From: an uncultured Propionibacteriaceae bacterium
GTDB taxonomy: Bacteria > Actinomycetota > Actinomycetes > Propionibacteriales > Propionibacteriaceae
Length of the DNA: 64,000 nt
Assembly (NCBI GenBank): GCA_938046585.1
Contig: CALIWR010000003.1
Coordinates: 124,001 to 188,000, forward strand
Direction of reading: 5' to 3'
The translations under genes and the position numbers were made by a program. Under the pieces are notes generated by a model. That model was not told where the DNA came from. It saw only the letters and a program-made list of their open reading frames with translations, and made no database searches. Below are positions 25,218-33,265 of the stretch, in pieces. Each line of letters opens with the position of its first letter. Positions within the stretch are counted from its first letter, which is position 1.

Positions 25218-26420
25218 ATGAACGCAGAGCAGCGGACCGGCCTGCGGGTCGGGCTCCTTGCCCGGATCGTTGCCGCCATCGTTGCCGGGATCTTGTTCGG
25301 GATGGTTTTGCCCGCCCCGGTGATCCGGGTCTTCACGACCTTCAACGGTTTGTTCAGCCAGTTCCTCAGCTTCGTCATCCCGTTGATCATCGTCGGGCTG
25401 ATCGCTCCCGCGATCGGGGAGCTCGGCCGGGGCGCCGGGAAACTGTTGGGGCTGACGGCGGGGATCGCGTACGCCTCGACTGTCTTCGCCGGGATGATGG
25501 GTTTAGGCGCCTCGTTGGTGGTGCTGCCCCGGCTGCTGGTCAGCAACCCGGGCGAATTGGCCGATCCGTCGAAGGGCTTGCTGGAGCCGTTCTTTACGAT
25601 CAAGATCCCGCAGCTCTTCGGTGAGATGTCGGCGCTGGTGCTGGCGTTCATCATGGGCCTGGGCATGACCGTGCTGAAGGGGGATGCGCTGCGGCGGGGC
25701 TTTGACGAGGTCCGCGAGGTGATCAATCTGGTGATCACGAAGGTGATCGTCCCGCTGCTGCCCCTCTACATTCTCGGGATCTTCCTCAACATGACCCACA
25801 GCGGCCAGGCCTTCACGATCATGGTCACCTTCCTGGGCGTGGTGATCTTCGTCTTCTTGCTGACCTGGATCATGCTGGCGTTGCAGTACGGCACTGCGGG
25901 CCTGATCTGCGGCCGGAACCCGGTACGGATGCTGGTCGCCATGCTGCCGGCGTACGTCACCGCGCTGGGTACCTCATCGTCGGCGGCGACGATCCCGGTG
26001 ACCCTGCGGCAGTCGATCAGGTCCGGCACCTCGACCCCGGTCGCGTCCTTCGTGATCCCGCTCTGCGCCACGATCCACCTGGCCGGCTCGACTATCAAGA
26101 TCACCTGCTTTGCGCTCGCGGTGATGATGCTGTTCGGGATGCCGATCAAGGTGTTGACGATGGTTGGTTTCGTGTGCCTGCTGGGCGTGCTGATGGTGGC
26201 CGCGCCGGGCGTACCGGGCGGAGCCATCGTGACCGCGTCGGCCTTGCTGAGCTCGATGCTGGGTTTCACCGAGGCGCAGGTAGGCCTGATGGTGGCTACC
26301 TATATCGCGATCGACTCCTTCGGTACGGCGACCAACGTCACCGGTGATGGGGCGATCGCGGCGATCGTCGACCGGGTCGCCGGGAGGCTCAGCCACCGAA
26401 CCGGCGTAACCCAGCGTTGA
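25218..26420 (+). CDS. Dicarboxylate/amino acid:cation symporter (DAACS family)
   Basis: The 400-residue integral membrane protein shows eight or so hydrophobic helices and the two re-entrant hairpin regions: LGTSSSAATIPVTLRQS (the Ser-rich HP1) and SFGTATNVTGDGAIAAI (matching the NxxGD motif in the last helix). These bind substrate and Na+/H+. ATG 25218 follows a GGTCTCGTGGC leader; the longer frame from 25089 runs through the repeat element and is rejected. Substrates could be glutamate, aspartate, serine or C4-dicarboxylates. It ends seven bases from the convergent MFS gene. Confidence 0.9.
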   Translation: MNAEQRTGLRVGLLARIVAAIVAGILFGMVLPAPVIRVFTTFNGLFSQFLSFVIPLIIVGLIAPAIGELGRGAGKLLGLTAGIAYASTVFAGMMGLGASLVVLPRLLVSNPGELADPSKGLLEPFFTIKIPQLFGEMSALVLAFIMGLGMTVLKGDALRRGFDEVREVINLVITKVIVPLLPLYILGIFLNMTHSGQAFTIMVTFLGVVIFVFLLTWIMLALQYGTAGLICGRNPVRMLVAMLPAYVTALGTSSSAATIPVTLRQSIRSGTSTPVASFVIPLCATIHLAGSTIKITCFALAVMMLFGMPIKVLTMVGFVCLLGVLMVAAPGVPGGAIVTASALLSSMLGFTEAQVGLMVATYIAIDSFGTATNVTGDGAIAAIVDRVAGRLSHRTGVTQR

Positions 26421-26427
26421 ATATCGG

Positions 26428-27678
26428 TCAGCGGGCCGGCTCGTCAGACTCCACCCAACGCATCACCGGGGCGCTAATCAGCATGGCCACAGCCCCCAAA
26501 GCAGCCAGGAACAACCACGGCACCACGGCCAACAGGCCAGGGGTCTCGGCCCAACCCAACAACGCCCCGACCGGCCAGCCGGCCAACAGCACACCCAAAC
26601 CGCCCATGGAAGCCATCACGCCCATATGAGCGCCGAGCTGGTTCTCGCGCGCCAAATGGCCGACGGTGTCCCGGGCCCGCGGATGGATCGCCATCGAAGC
26701 CACATGCACCAGCACCACCAGCAGCACCTTCGGGATCACGCCCCACACCCCGCCGGGGGAAGGGAACCAGGCCACGGCGGCAACCGGTACGAAAGCCAAG
26801 GCCGTACCAGCATGCGCGATCTGCAACACCCGCGTCGTCGAGAACCGGTGCAACGCCAGCGTGATCCGTGACTGGGTGGTAATCACCAGAATTGAGGCCA
26901 GCAAGAAATACCAGGTGATGGTCGTCGACTCGTCCTGGCTGCGATGAATCTCCACCGGCAGCGCCAGATACATCTGGTTGGCGGCGACCAGTTGCACCAT
27001 GTTCAGCGCCGCAAACCCCAAGAATCGACGATTGCGGAGCACCACTGCGATGGACTGTGTCATCCGGGTACGGACCCCGACCCGAATACCCTTCGGTAAC
27101 CAGATCGCATGCACCACCCCGATGACCGCGAAAAGCCCCGCCGCGACCAGACAGGTGACCCGGAACGGGATAAACAACACCACCCCACCCAGCACCGGCC
27201 CGACCGCCGAACCGGCCTGAGAGGCGACCTGCTGCAGCCCCAACACCTGGGTTCGCGGCGGGCCGTCCTGGCGCTCCACCGTACCCGCGATCCCCAGGAT
27301 CGCCGACTCCGAGGCCGGCGAAAACAAGGCCGCAGCCAGGCCAATCAGGACCACGCCAAGGACCACCACAGGCAATTGCCGAGTCAGCGCAAGGGTCGTG
27401 AAACCGGCCACCCGGATCGCGATCCCCACCAGCAGCACCGGCTTGATCCCCAACCAGTCCGACAGAGCCCCGCCCACGAAAAACAGTCCTTGCTGGGAGA
27501 ACGTCCGAAGCCCCAGAATGATCCCGATCAGCGCCGTACCAAGGCCCAGATCATCCTGCAGATAGGAGGCCAGAAACGGCACCACCAGGTAGAAGCCGAC
27601 ATTGAAGGCGAACTGGGTAATAATCAGCAGCCCCAACGGGTGCGGCAGCCGCCGCAACAACTGAATGTCGTTGGTCAC
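26428..27678 (-). CDS. MFS transporter, downstream of the Opp/Nik-type ABC operon
   Basis: The 416-residue 12-helix major facilitator has the loop motif GALSDWLGIKPVLLVGIAIR between helices 2 and 3 and a SPASESAILG turn. It resembles the drug-export/MdtH-like branch. It is the last gene of a minus-strand run with an Opp/Nik-type ABC importer (gap of 60 bases to the ATPase gene). In metallophore loci, an MFS exporter accompanies a similar importer, so export of a metal-chelating small molecule is a hypothesis. No opine-metallophore synthase gene was seen. Confidence 0.8.
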   Translation of the reverse strand: MTNDIQLLRRLPHPLGLLIITQFAFNVGFYLVVPFLASYLQDDLGLGTALIGIILGLRTFSQQGLFFVGGALSDWLGIKPVLLVGIAIRVAGFTTLALTRQLPVVVLGVVLIGLAAALFSPASESAILGIAGTVERQDGPPRTQVLGLQQVASQAGSAVGPVLGGVVLFIPFRVTCLVAAGLFAVIGVVHAIWLPKGIRVGVRTRMTQSIAVVLRNRRFLGFAALNMVQLVAANQMYLALPVEIHRSQDESTTITWYFLLASILVITTQSRITLALHRFSTTRVLQIAHAGTALAFVPVAAVAWFPSPGGVWGVIPKVLLVVLVHVASMAIHPRARDTVGHLARENQLGAHMGVMASMGGLGVLLAGWPVGALLGWAETPGLLAVVPWLFLAALGAVAMLISAPVMRWVESDEPAR

Positions 27679-27738
27679 AGCTGGGGCCTCGCCGACCCGT
27701 CGTCTGGCCGAGATTCTCCGGTCGTCCTGGGCATGACA

Positions 27739-28488
27739 TCAGGCCAATTCGATCAGCATCTGGGTGTACGGGTGGGAAGGGTTCGTCACGACTTCGCGGG
27801 TCTCACCCCGCTCGACGATCACCCCGTCCTTCATGACCGCGATCCGATCCGCCAACTGGGCGACCACGGCGATATCATGGCTGATGAACAGCATCGACAA
27901 TTCCTGGGAACCGCGTAGCTGGTGCAGCATCTCGAGAATGCTGGCCTGGACCGTGGTGTCCAGGGCCGAGGTGATCTCGTCGCAGATGATCAGCGCCGGC
28001 TCCGCCAACAGGGCCCGCGCAATCGCGACCCGCTGCGCCTGCCCGACACTGATCGAATGCAGCCCCCGGTACACGATCTGCTCCGGCAGATTAACCCGGG
28101 CCATGATCTCACTGATCGCCTTCGCCTGCTCCTGCGAGGAACGGTGCAGCTTGTAGCGCAGCGGTTCACGCAACGCATCCAAAACCCGCATCCGGGGATT
28201 GAAGGATGCCCGCGGATCCTGAAACACCATCTGCAGGCGCTGCTGATGAGCCCGTCGTGAGGCACCCGACTTCGGGTTCAGCCGGTACCCATCCAAGTCG
28301 ATCGTGCCTTCGGTGGGTGCCAAGGTCCCGGCGATCATCCGGGCCAGGGTCGATTTTCCCGAACCAGATTCCCCAATCAGCCCGAAACATTCCCCGGCTG
28401 CGATCTGCAGCGATGTCGGCGTGACCGCCTCGAACTGGCCCCGCTTCGTCCCGAAGACCTTACGGACCTGGTCCACCTCAAGCAGCAT
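27739..28488 (-). CDS. Opp/Nik-type ABC transporter ATP-binding protein, F subunit
   Basis: This 249-residue ATPase has Walker A GLIGESGSGKSTLARMI, Q-loop MVFQDPRASFNPRMR, signature ISVGQAQRVAIARALL, Walker B ALIICDEITSALD and switch FISHDIAVV. The signature Q-A-Q differs slightly from LSGGQ but is tolerated in this subfamily. ATG 28488 follows GGAGGGCCGCG and overlaps the end of the D-subunit gene by 11 bases. It works with the 28478-29293 ATPase. Confidence 0.9.
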   Translation of the reverse strand: MLLEVDQVRKVFGTKRGQFEAVTPTSLQIAAGECFGLIGESGSGKSTLARMIAGTLAPTEGTIDLDGYRLNPKSGASRRAHQQRLQMVFQDPRASFNPRMRVLDALREPLRYKLHRSSQEQAKAISEIMARVNLPEQIVYRGLHSISVGQAQRVAIARALLAEPALIICDEITSALDTTVQASILEMLHQLRGSQELSMLFISHDIAVVAQLADRIAVMKDGVIVERGETREVVTNPSHPYTQMLIELA

Positions 28489-29293
28489 CGCGGCCCTCCA
28501 AGGTGGGTACGGCGGCAATCAACGCCTGGGTGTACGGATGCTCCGGGGCCACCAGCACCTGCTGCGGCGGGCCGGATTCGACAAAAGTGCCATTCGCCAG
28601 CATCTGCACCCGCGAGACCAGCCGTCTCACCAGCGAGATCTGATGGCTGACGAACAACACCGCGGTCCCTAACTGGGACGCGGTCTGCGACAGCAATTCC
28701 AGCACCTCCGCTTGGGCCCGGACATCAAGCGCGCTAGTCGGCTCATCCGCCAGCAGCACCCGCGGCTCGCTCAGCAGCGCCATCGCAATCGCCGCCCGCT
28801 GCGCCATCCCGCCGGACAATTCGAACGGGAAAGCACCCAACACCGCGTCCGGATCGTCGAACCGAAGCCGTTTCAACAGGTCCCGGGATGCGGCCAGACA
28901 GGCCTGCTGCGACACCTTCGGGCTGTGCAGCCGTACCGATTCGACAAATTGACGACTTACCCGGATCAGCGGATCGAAACTCGCCATCGGGCGCTGGAAC
29001 ACCATCGCCACCTCGGGTCCCCGCAGCCGGCGCCACGACTTCGCGGTGGCATGGGTAATGTCCACCCCCTGGTAGCGGATGCTGCCGTCGCGTACCGCCA
29101 GGCCGCCGGGACGCAACCCCAGCAGGCACGACAGCAGCGTCGACTTGCCGCCGCCGGATTCGCCGATAATCCCGACGATCTCCCCGCTGCTCAAGCTGAG
29201 GTCGATCTCGTGGATCGTGTCGGGCTGGCCCGGGTAGCCGGCCCGCAGGCCGGTCACCTCCAAAACCGCGGAATCACTCGACATGGGTCTCAT
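28478..29293 (-). CDS. Opp/Nik-type ABC transporter ATP-binding protein, D subunit
   Basis: The 271-residue ATPase shows Walker A GIIGESGGGKSTLLSCLLG, Q-loop MVFQRPMASFDPLIR, signature ELSGGMAQRAAIAMAL, Walker B VLLADEPTSALD and switch FVSHQISLV. Two starts are possible, ATG 29293 and ATG 29284; both overlap the end of the binding-protein gene. It forms the ATPase heterodimer with the next gene. Confidence 0.9.
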   Translation of the reverse strand: MRPMSSDSAVLEVTGLRAGYPGQPDTIHEIDLSLSSGEIVGIIGESGGGKSTLLSCLLGLRPGGLAVRDGSIRYQGVDITHATAKSWRRLRGPEVAMVFQRPMASFDPLIRVSRQFVESVRLHSPKVSQQACLAASRDLLKRLRFDDPDAVLGAFPFELSGGMAQRAAIAMALLSEPRVLLADEPTSALDVRAQAEVLELLSQTASQLGTAVLFVSHQISLVRRLVSRVQMLANGTFVESGPPQQVLVAPEHPYTQALIAAVPTLEGRDAA

Positions 29294-30797
29294 GGGTCAG
29301 CAGGTGATACTCGGTCGGGACCATATGCAGCCCCTTGACCTTGGCATTCGACACCGCCCACCACTGGGCGTGCCCGAACGGCACCACGACCGTGTCATTG
29401 AGCGCGATCTGCTGCAGGCCGCGGGCCTTCTCCAGCCGCTGGGCGGCGTCGTACGTAGACGCCAGATCCTTCAGCCCCGCATCCAGCTCGGGCGACGAAT
29501 AGCGAGCGAAATTGCTCTCACCGCCGGTACGCAGCAGGGTGTCGAAGAAATACTGCGGGTCACCGGTGGGAGCCATCGCGAACGAGTACATCCCGATCTC
29601 GTATTCGCCCGACTTCATCCGCTCGGTGGTCGACGAAAGCTCAGTGATCTTGACGTCGACCCCGATCTTGGCCAGGTCGGACTGCAGCAGCTGCGCCATC
29701 TGGCCCAGCTGCGGGCGCCGCGGGTAGGTCAGCAGCCGCAGGCTGAGCTGCTGCCCGTCCTTAACCAGTTTGCCGCCGGATTCGGTGTAGCCCATCTCCT
29801 GGAATAGGGCCTTGGCCTTGTCCAGGTTCTTCTCGCGTACCGGCAGCTGCAGGCCGGTGCTGCCACCGAAGACCACATTGTCGGGGAACAGCGCATAGGT
29901 GCTCTTGCCCATGTCATTCATCACCGACACGTAGCCGTTGCGGTCGAGGGCGTAGTTGATGGCCTGCCGGGCCCGCAGGTCCTTGGTGATCGGGCTAGCG
30001 GTGTTGAGGATCACGACATCACCGCGGGTCGAGGTCACCTGCCAGGTGGTGAACCGGGAAGTATCGGAAAAGACCGCCAGCCCGGACGACTCCGGCTGGA
30101 TCGCGAGCTGGATCTCGCCGGCCTGCAGCGCCAACCCCATGGCCTGGGTGTCCCCGTACGAACGCCAGGTGACGTGAGTCAGTTTCGGTTTACCGCCCCA
30201 ATAGTTCTCGTTCGCGTCCAATTCCAGCTTCTGCTTCGGGGTGAACGAGGCCACTTTGAACGGGCCGGTGCCCTGCGGCGCGGTGGCCGGCTTAATCCCG
30301 TCGCCGATCGCCTGGATCGCGGTCATCGGGTCACTCAAGATGCTCGGCAGCGCGGCCACCGGGGTCTTGGTGACGATCGTAAGGGTCTGCCCCTCAGCGG
30401 TCATCGAGGCGATCGGCAACTGGGCCTGGGCCCGGACGTTGGTGGCGATAGCGTATTCGAGGGAGGCTTTCACCGCCTGCGCCGTCATCGGGCTGCCGTT
30501 GTGGAACGTTACCTTGTCGCGCAGGGTGAAGGTCCAGGTCAGCGGGTCGACGTTCTTCCACTCGGTCGCCAGTTTGGGGATCAGGTTCAGTTTCTGATCG
30601 ACGTCGACGAGGGTCTCAGTGATACCGTCGCGGGAATTGGACCAGCCAACATACGCGGTGGCAGTGTCCAAGGAATCCCCCCGGTCACTGGAACCGTAGG
30701 TCAAAGTGGTGGTGGGCCCCGTCGACCCGGCGCCCCCACATCCGGTCAGCATCAGGGCCGCGGCCAGGACGCCGGCCAGGAAAGCTCTGGGTCTCAT
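29274..30797 (-). CDS. Opp/Nik-type ABC transporter substrate-binding lipoprotein (family 5)
   Basis: The 507-residue lipoprotein begins MRPRAFLAGVLAAALMLTGC with the lipobox LTGC. The SBP_bac_5 fold follows: LATEWKNVDPLTWTFTLRD, VTFHNGSPMTAQAVKASLEY, and a GTGPFKV turn. ATG 30797 overlaps the permease stop (ATGA); the much longer upstream frame is a shadow. Family 5 proteins bind oligopeptides, nickel chelates or opine metallophores. The MFS gene at the end of the operon favours a metal-chelate or small-molecule ligand, but peptide binding cannot be excluded. Confidence 0.9.
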   Translation of the reverse strand: MRPRAFLAGVLAAALMLTGCGGAGSTGPTTTLTYGSSDRGDSLDTATAYVGWSNSRDGITETLVDVDQKLNLIPKLATEWKNVDPLTWTFTLRDKVTFHNGSPMTAQAVKASLEYAIATNVRAQAQLPIASMTAEGQTLTIVTKTPVAALPSILSDPMTAIQAIGDGIKPATAPQGTGPFKVASFTPKQKLELDANENYWGGKPKLTHVTWRSYGDTQAMGLALQAGEIQLAIQPESSGLAVFSDTSRFTTWQVTSTRGDVVILNTASPITKDLRARQAINYALDRNGYVSVMNDMGKSTYALFPDNVVFGGSTGLQLPVREKNLDKAKALFQEMGYTESGGKLVKDGQQLSLRLLTYPRRPQLGQMAQLLQSDLAKIGVDVKITELSSTTERMKSGEYEIGMYSFAMAPTGDPQYFFDTLLRTGGESNFARYSSPELDAGLKDLASTYDAAQRLEKARGLQQIALNDTVVVPFGHAQWWAVSNAKVKGLHMVPTEYHLLTHETHVE

Positions 30798-32737
30798 GAC
30801 GAAGTAGCCTTTCTCTTCTGGTTCTGGTTTGCATTCACGGCCAACACCTCCTGCGAGGCGTCGGCGAACAGATTCACAATCAGGGTGACGAGCAGCAGGG
30901 CGAAACCGGGGCCGAAAACCAGCCAAGGAGCCACCTGCAGATAGGGCCGGCCCTCGCTGATCATGGTTCCCCATTCGGACGTCGGCTGCGGCAGGCCAAG
31001 CCCGACGAACGACAGCGTGGCCAGGTTCAAGATCACACTGCCCAGGCTGGAGGCGGCCATCACGACCAGCGGGCTGCCGATATTGGGCACCATGTGCCGT
31101 ACCAGGATCACCGCCGACGGCACGGCATTCATCCGGGCCGCCTGAATGTACGGGGCGTTCTTTACCTGCAGCGTAAGAATCCGAGCATAGCGGGAGATAG
31201 AGGTCCACGAGGCCAGGGTTAGCGCGATTACCGAGCTAAAGAATCCCGGGCCCAGCATCGCCGCGAAGGCCAGGGCCAAGATGAACTCCGGGAACGACTG
31301 GAAGATCGCCGTCACCCGCTGGATGGCGGCATCGACTACCCCGCCGGCCACCGCCGAGATCACCCCGATCAGGGTGCCGATCACCAGCGCGCAACAGACC
31401 ACGGTCACCGCGACCGACAGGGTCGGGCGGATACCGACCAGGACCCGGGAGAAGACGTCACGGCCCAGGTTGTCGGTGCCCATCCAATGGCTGGCGCTAG
31501 GCGGACGCAGCTTGGTCAACGCCTGGGGCAGGTACGGGTCCTGCGGGGCCAACCAGGTGGCGGTCAAGGTAACCAGCACGATCACCGCCAGCATCCCGAC
31601 GAGGATCCACCAGCCCAGCTGCGGCGACAACCGGGAACTACGGTCGCTGGTCTTCGCAGGCCGAGTCGACACCTCCAGCTGCTGCAGATCGGGATGGCTG
31701 ATCTTCAGCTGTTCAGCCTCGCGAGCGATGCTCAGCGGGGTGGAATCGTCCGACTCGCTTTGGGCGTCGATCCGGCCCCGCGCCGTACGGGCCTTTCCCG
31801 CCAGACGCGGGTCCAGGAAGAAAGAGAGCAAATCGGCCGCGGTGTTAGCAATCAGGAAGACCAGCGCACACCAGACCACATAGGCCTGGATGACCGGATA
31901 GTCCTTGGCATTGATCGCGGCCAGGGCATAGTTGCCGATTCCCTGCCAGGAGAAGATCGCTTCGACTACCGCGGAGCCGGCCAGCAGAGCCCCGAAACTC
32001 GAGGCCCCCAGGGTGCACAGCGGGGCCGCGATATTCCGCAGGATATGCGCCCCGATTCGGGCCTCACCCATGCCCCGGATCCGCAGCCCGGCTACGTACG
32101 GCTGGTCGCATTCCTCCAGGGAGATGGCCCGGATCTGGCGGACGTACCAGCCGACCATCGCCAGGCAGAGCGTGATCGTTGGCATCACCATGCCGTACGC
32201 GTCCCGGGTAGCCGAGATCGGGAACCACCGCAGTTCCATGCCCAGCAGGTGCAGGACCAGCAGCGCGAACAGGAATCCCGGGACCGCGGAGCTGACGTAG
32301 CTAGCGAAACGGACTAGCTTGTCGAAAAGACCGCGCGGGCGCAGCGCCGCGGTGATCCCGACGGGGATCGCGATCAGCCAGGTCAATACCAGCGAGGCTA
32401 CGGTCAGGGCCAGGGTGAGCGGCAGCCGACGCTGCAGGTCGGTCATGATGTTGGTGCCGTTGCTGAGCGAGGTGCCGAGGTCGCCGTGCAGAAGCCGACC
32501 TAGCCAGGACAGGTATTGCTCCCATAACGGCCGGTCCAGGCCTAGGCGTTCCCGCATCAGGGAGATCATCTCGGCGGTCGGCTGCACCCCTTGTGAGGTG
32601 AGCATGTTCTCAGCCAGATCCCCAGGTGTCAGATATGTCAAAACAAATGCCAGGACACTGACTCCGAAGAGCACCAACAGCGTATTGGCCAACCACCCGA
32701 TCACGCGGCCGTATGGGCTCGCCATCCATGACCCCAA
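30794..32737 (-). CDS. Fused double permease (OppB-like plus OppC-like) of the Opp/Nik-type transporter
   Basis: At 647 residues this is twice the usual size. Residues 1-310 are an OppB-type permease (LAFVLTYLTPGDLAENM..., ALRPRGLFDKLVRF, coupling motif EECDQPYVAGLRIRGMGEAR). A hydrophilic linker of about 60 residues follows. From about 375 an OppC-type permease begins (HWMGTDNLGRDVFSRVLVG, coupling motif VKNAPYIQAARMNAVPSAV, SFVGLGLPQPTSEWGTMI). Both coupling loops are intact, so the fusion should be functional. It is the first gene of the operon and is coupled by ATGA to the binding protein. No frameshift is needed to read it as one protein. Confidence 0.9.
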   Translation of the reverse strand: MGSWMASPYGRVIGWLANTLLVLFGVSVLAFVLTYLTPGDLAENMLTSQGVQPTAEMISLMRERLGLDRPLWEQYLSWLGRLLHGDLGTSLSNGTNIMTDLQRRLPLTLALTVASLVLTWLIAIPVGITAALRPRGLFDKLVRFASYVSSAVPGFLFALLVLHLLGMELRWFPISATRDAYGMVMPTITLCLAMVGWYVRQIRAISLEECDQPYVAGLRIRGMGEARIGAHILRNIAAPLCTLGASSFGALLAGSAVVEAIFSWQGIGNYALAAINAKDYPVIQAYVVWCALVFLIANTAADLLSFFLDPRLAGKARTARGRIDAQSESDDSTPLSIAREAEQLKISHPDLQQLEVSTRPAKTSDRSSRLSPQLGWWILVGMLAVIVLVTLTATWLAPQDPYLPQALTKLRPPSASHWMGTDNLGRDVFSRVLVGIRPTLSVAVTVVCCALVIGTLIGVISAVAGGVVDAAIQRVTAIFQSFPEFILALAFAAMLGPGFFSSVIALTLASWTSISRYARILTLQVKNAPYIQAARMNAVPSAVILVRHMVPNIGSPLVVMAASSLGSVILNLATLSFVGLGLPQPTSEWGTMISEGRPYLQVAPWLVFGPGFALLLVTLIVNLFADASQEVLAVNANQNQKRKATSS

Positions 32738-32938
32738 CCTGAGTACCTCGCTCGTCCGAAGGGCGTTTCTCGGGTACGTGGGTCGGGCTTGGCCTCAGGC
32801 CACACCGTTGCGGGACAGCTCTGGATTCCCACCAGATTCCTTCGTACCAAAGGTGACCCTACCTGAGATCGACTCTCAGACCTAATCGAGAGCTGAGAAT
32901 CGGGATGATCGCTGTCAGGCAAGCAAAATATGGGCTTA

Positions 32939-33206
32939 TCCGCCGGGTCGGATGACCAGCACAGGGACGGGCTAACCAGCCCAGACGGGCCTGCGACTCG
33001 GCCCAGGGCAAGGTTCGGTCCGCTGTTGTGCGGCCGGTGGTGTGACGGGCACCTGATCCGGGTAACTGCTGGTCCGCCGGGTCGGATGACCAGCACAAGG
33101 ACGGGCTAACCAGCCCAGATGGGCCTGCGACTCGGCCCAGGGCAAGGTTCGGTCCGCTGTTGTGCGGCCGGTGGTGTGACGGGCACCCGATCCGGGTTAC
33201 TGCTGG
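32939..33206. repeat. Two tandem 134-base copies carrying the dispersed element core (copy D)
   Basis: The 32738-33265 gap contains a tandem duplication: 32939-33072 and 33073-33206, with only a few substitutions. Each copy begins CCGCCGGGTCGGATGACCAG and contains AGGTTCGGTCCGCTGTTGTG (33011 and 33145 onwards), the core of the dispersed palindromic family. The rest of the gap should hold the promoter of the ABC operon. No gene is seen. Confidence 0.85.
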
Positions 33207-33265
33207 GCGGCAGGACAGTGGTCACATGCGCGAAGCTGAGCCGAGCGGTGCCCCGCTGCGGCGCC

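Noticed and set aside
26428..27678. Calling the MFS gene a staphylopine exporter (CntE)
   Set aside because: The sequence is not close to CntE as I recall it; only the genomic context suggests metallophore export.
32846..32866. Iron-box-like AAGGTGACCCTACCTGAG upstream of the Opp/MFS operon
   Set aside because: AGGT and ACCT half-sites are present but the spacing is one base too short for DtxR/IdeR, so it was not called as an operator.
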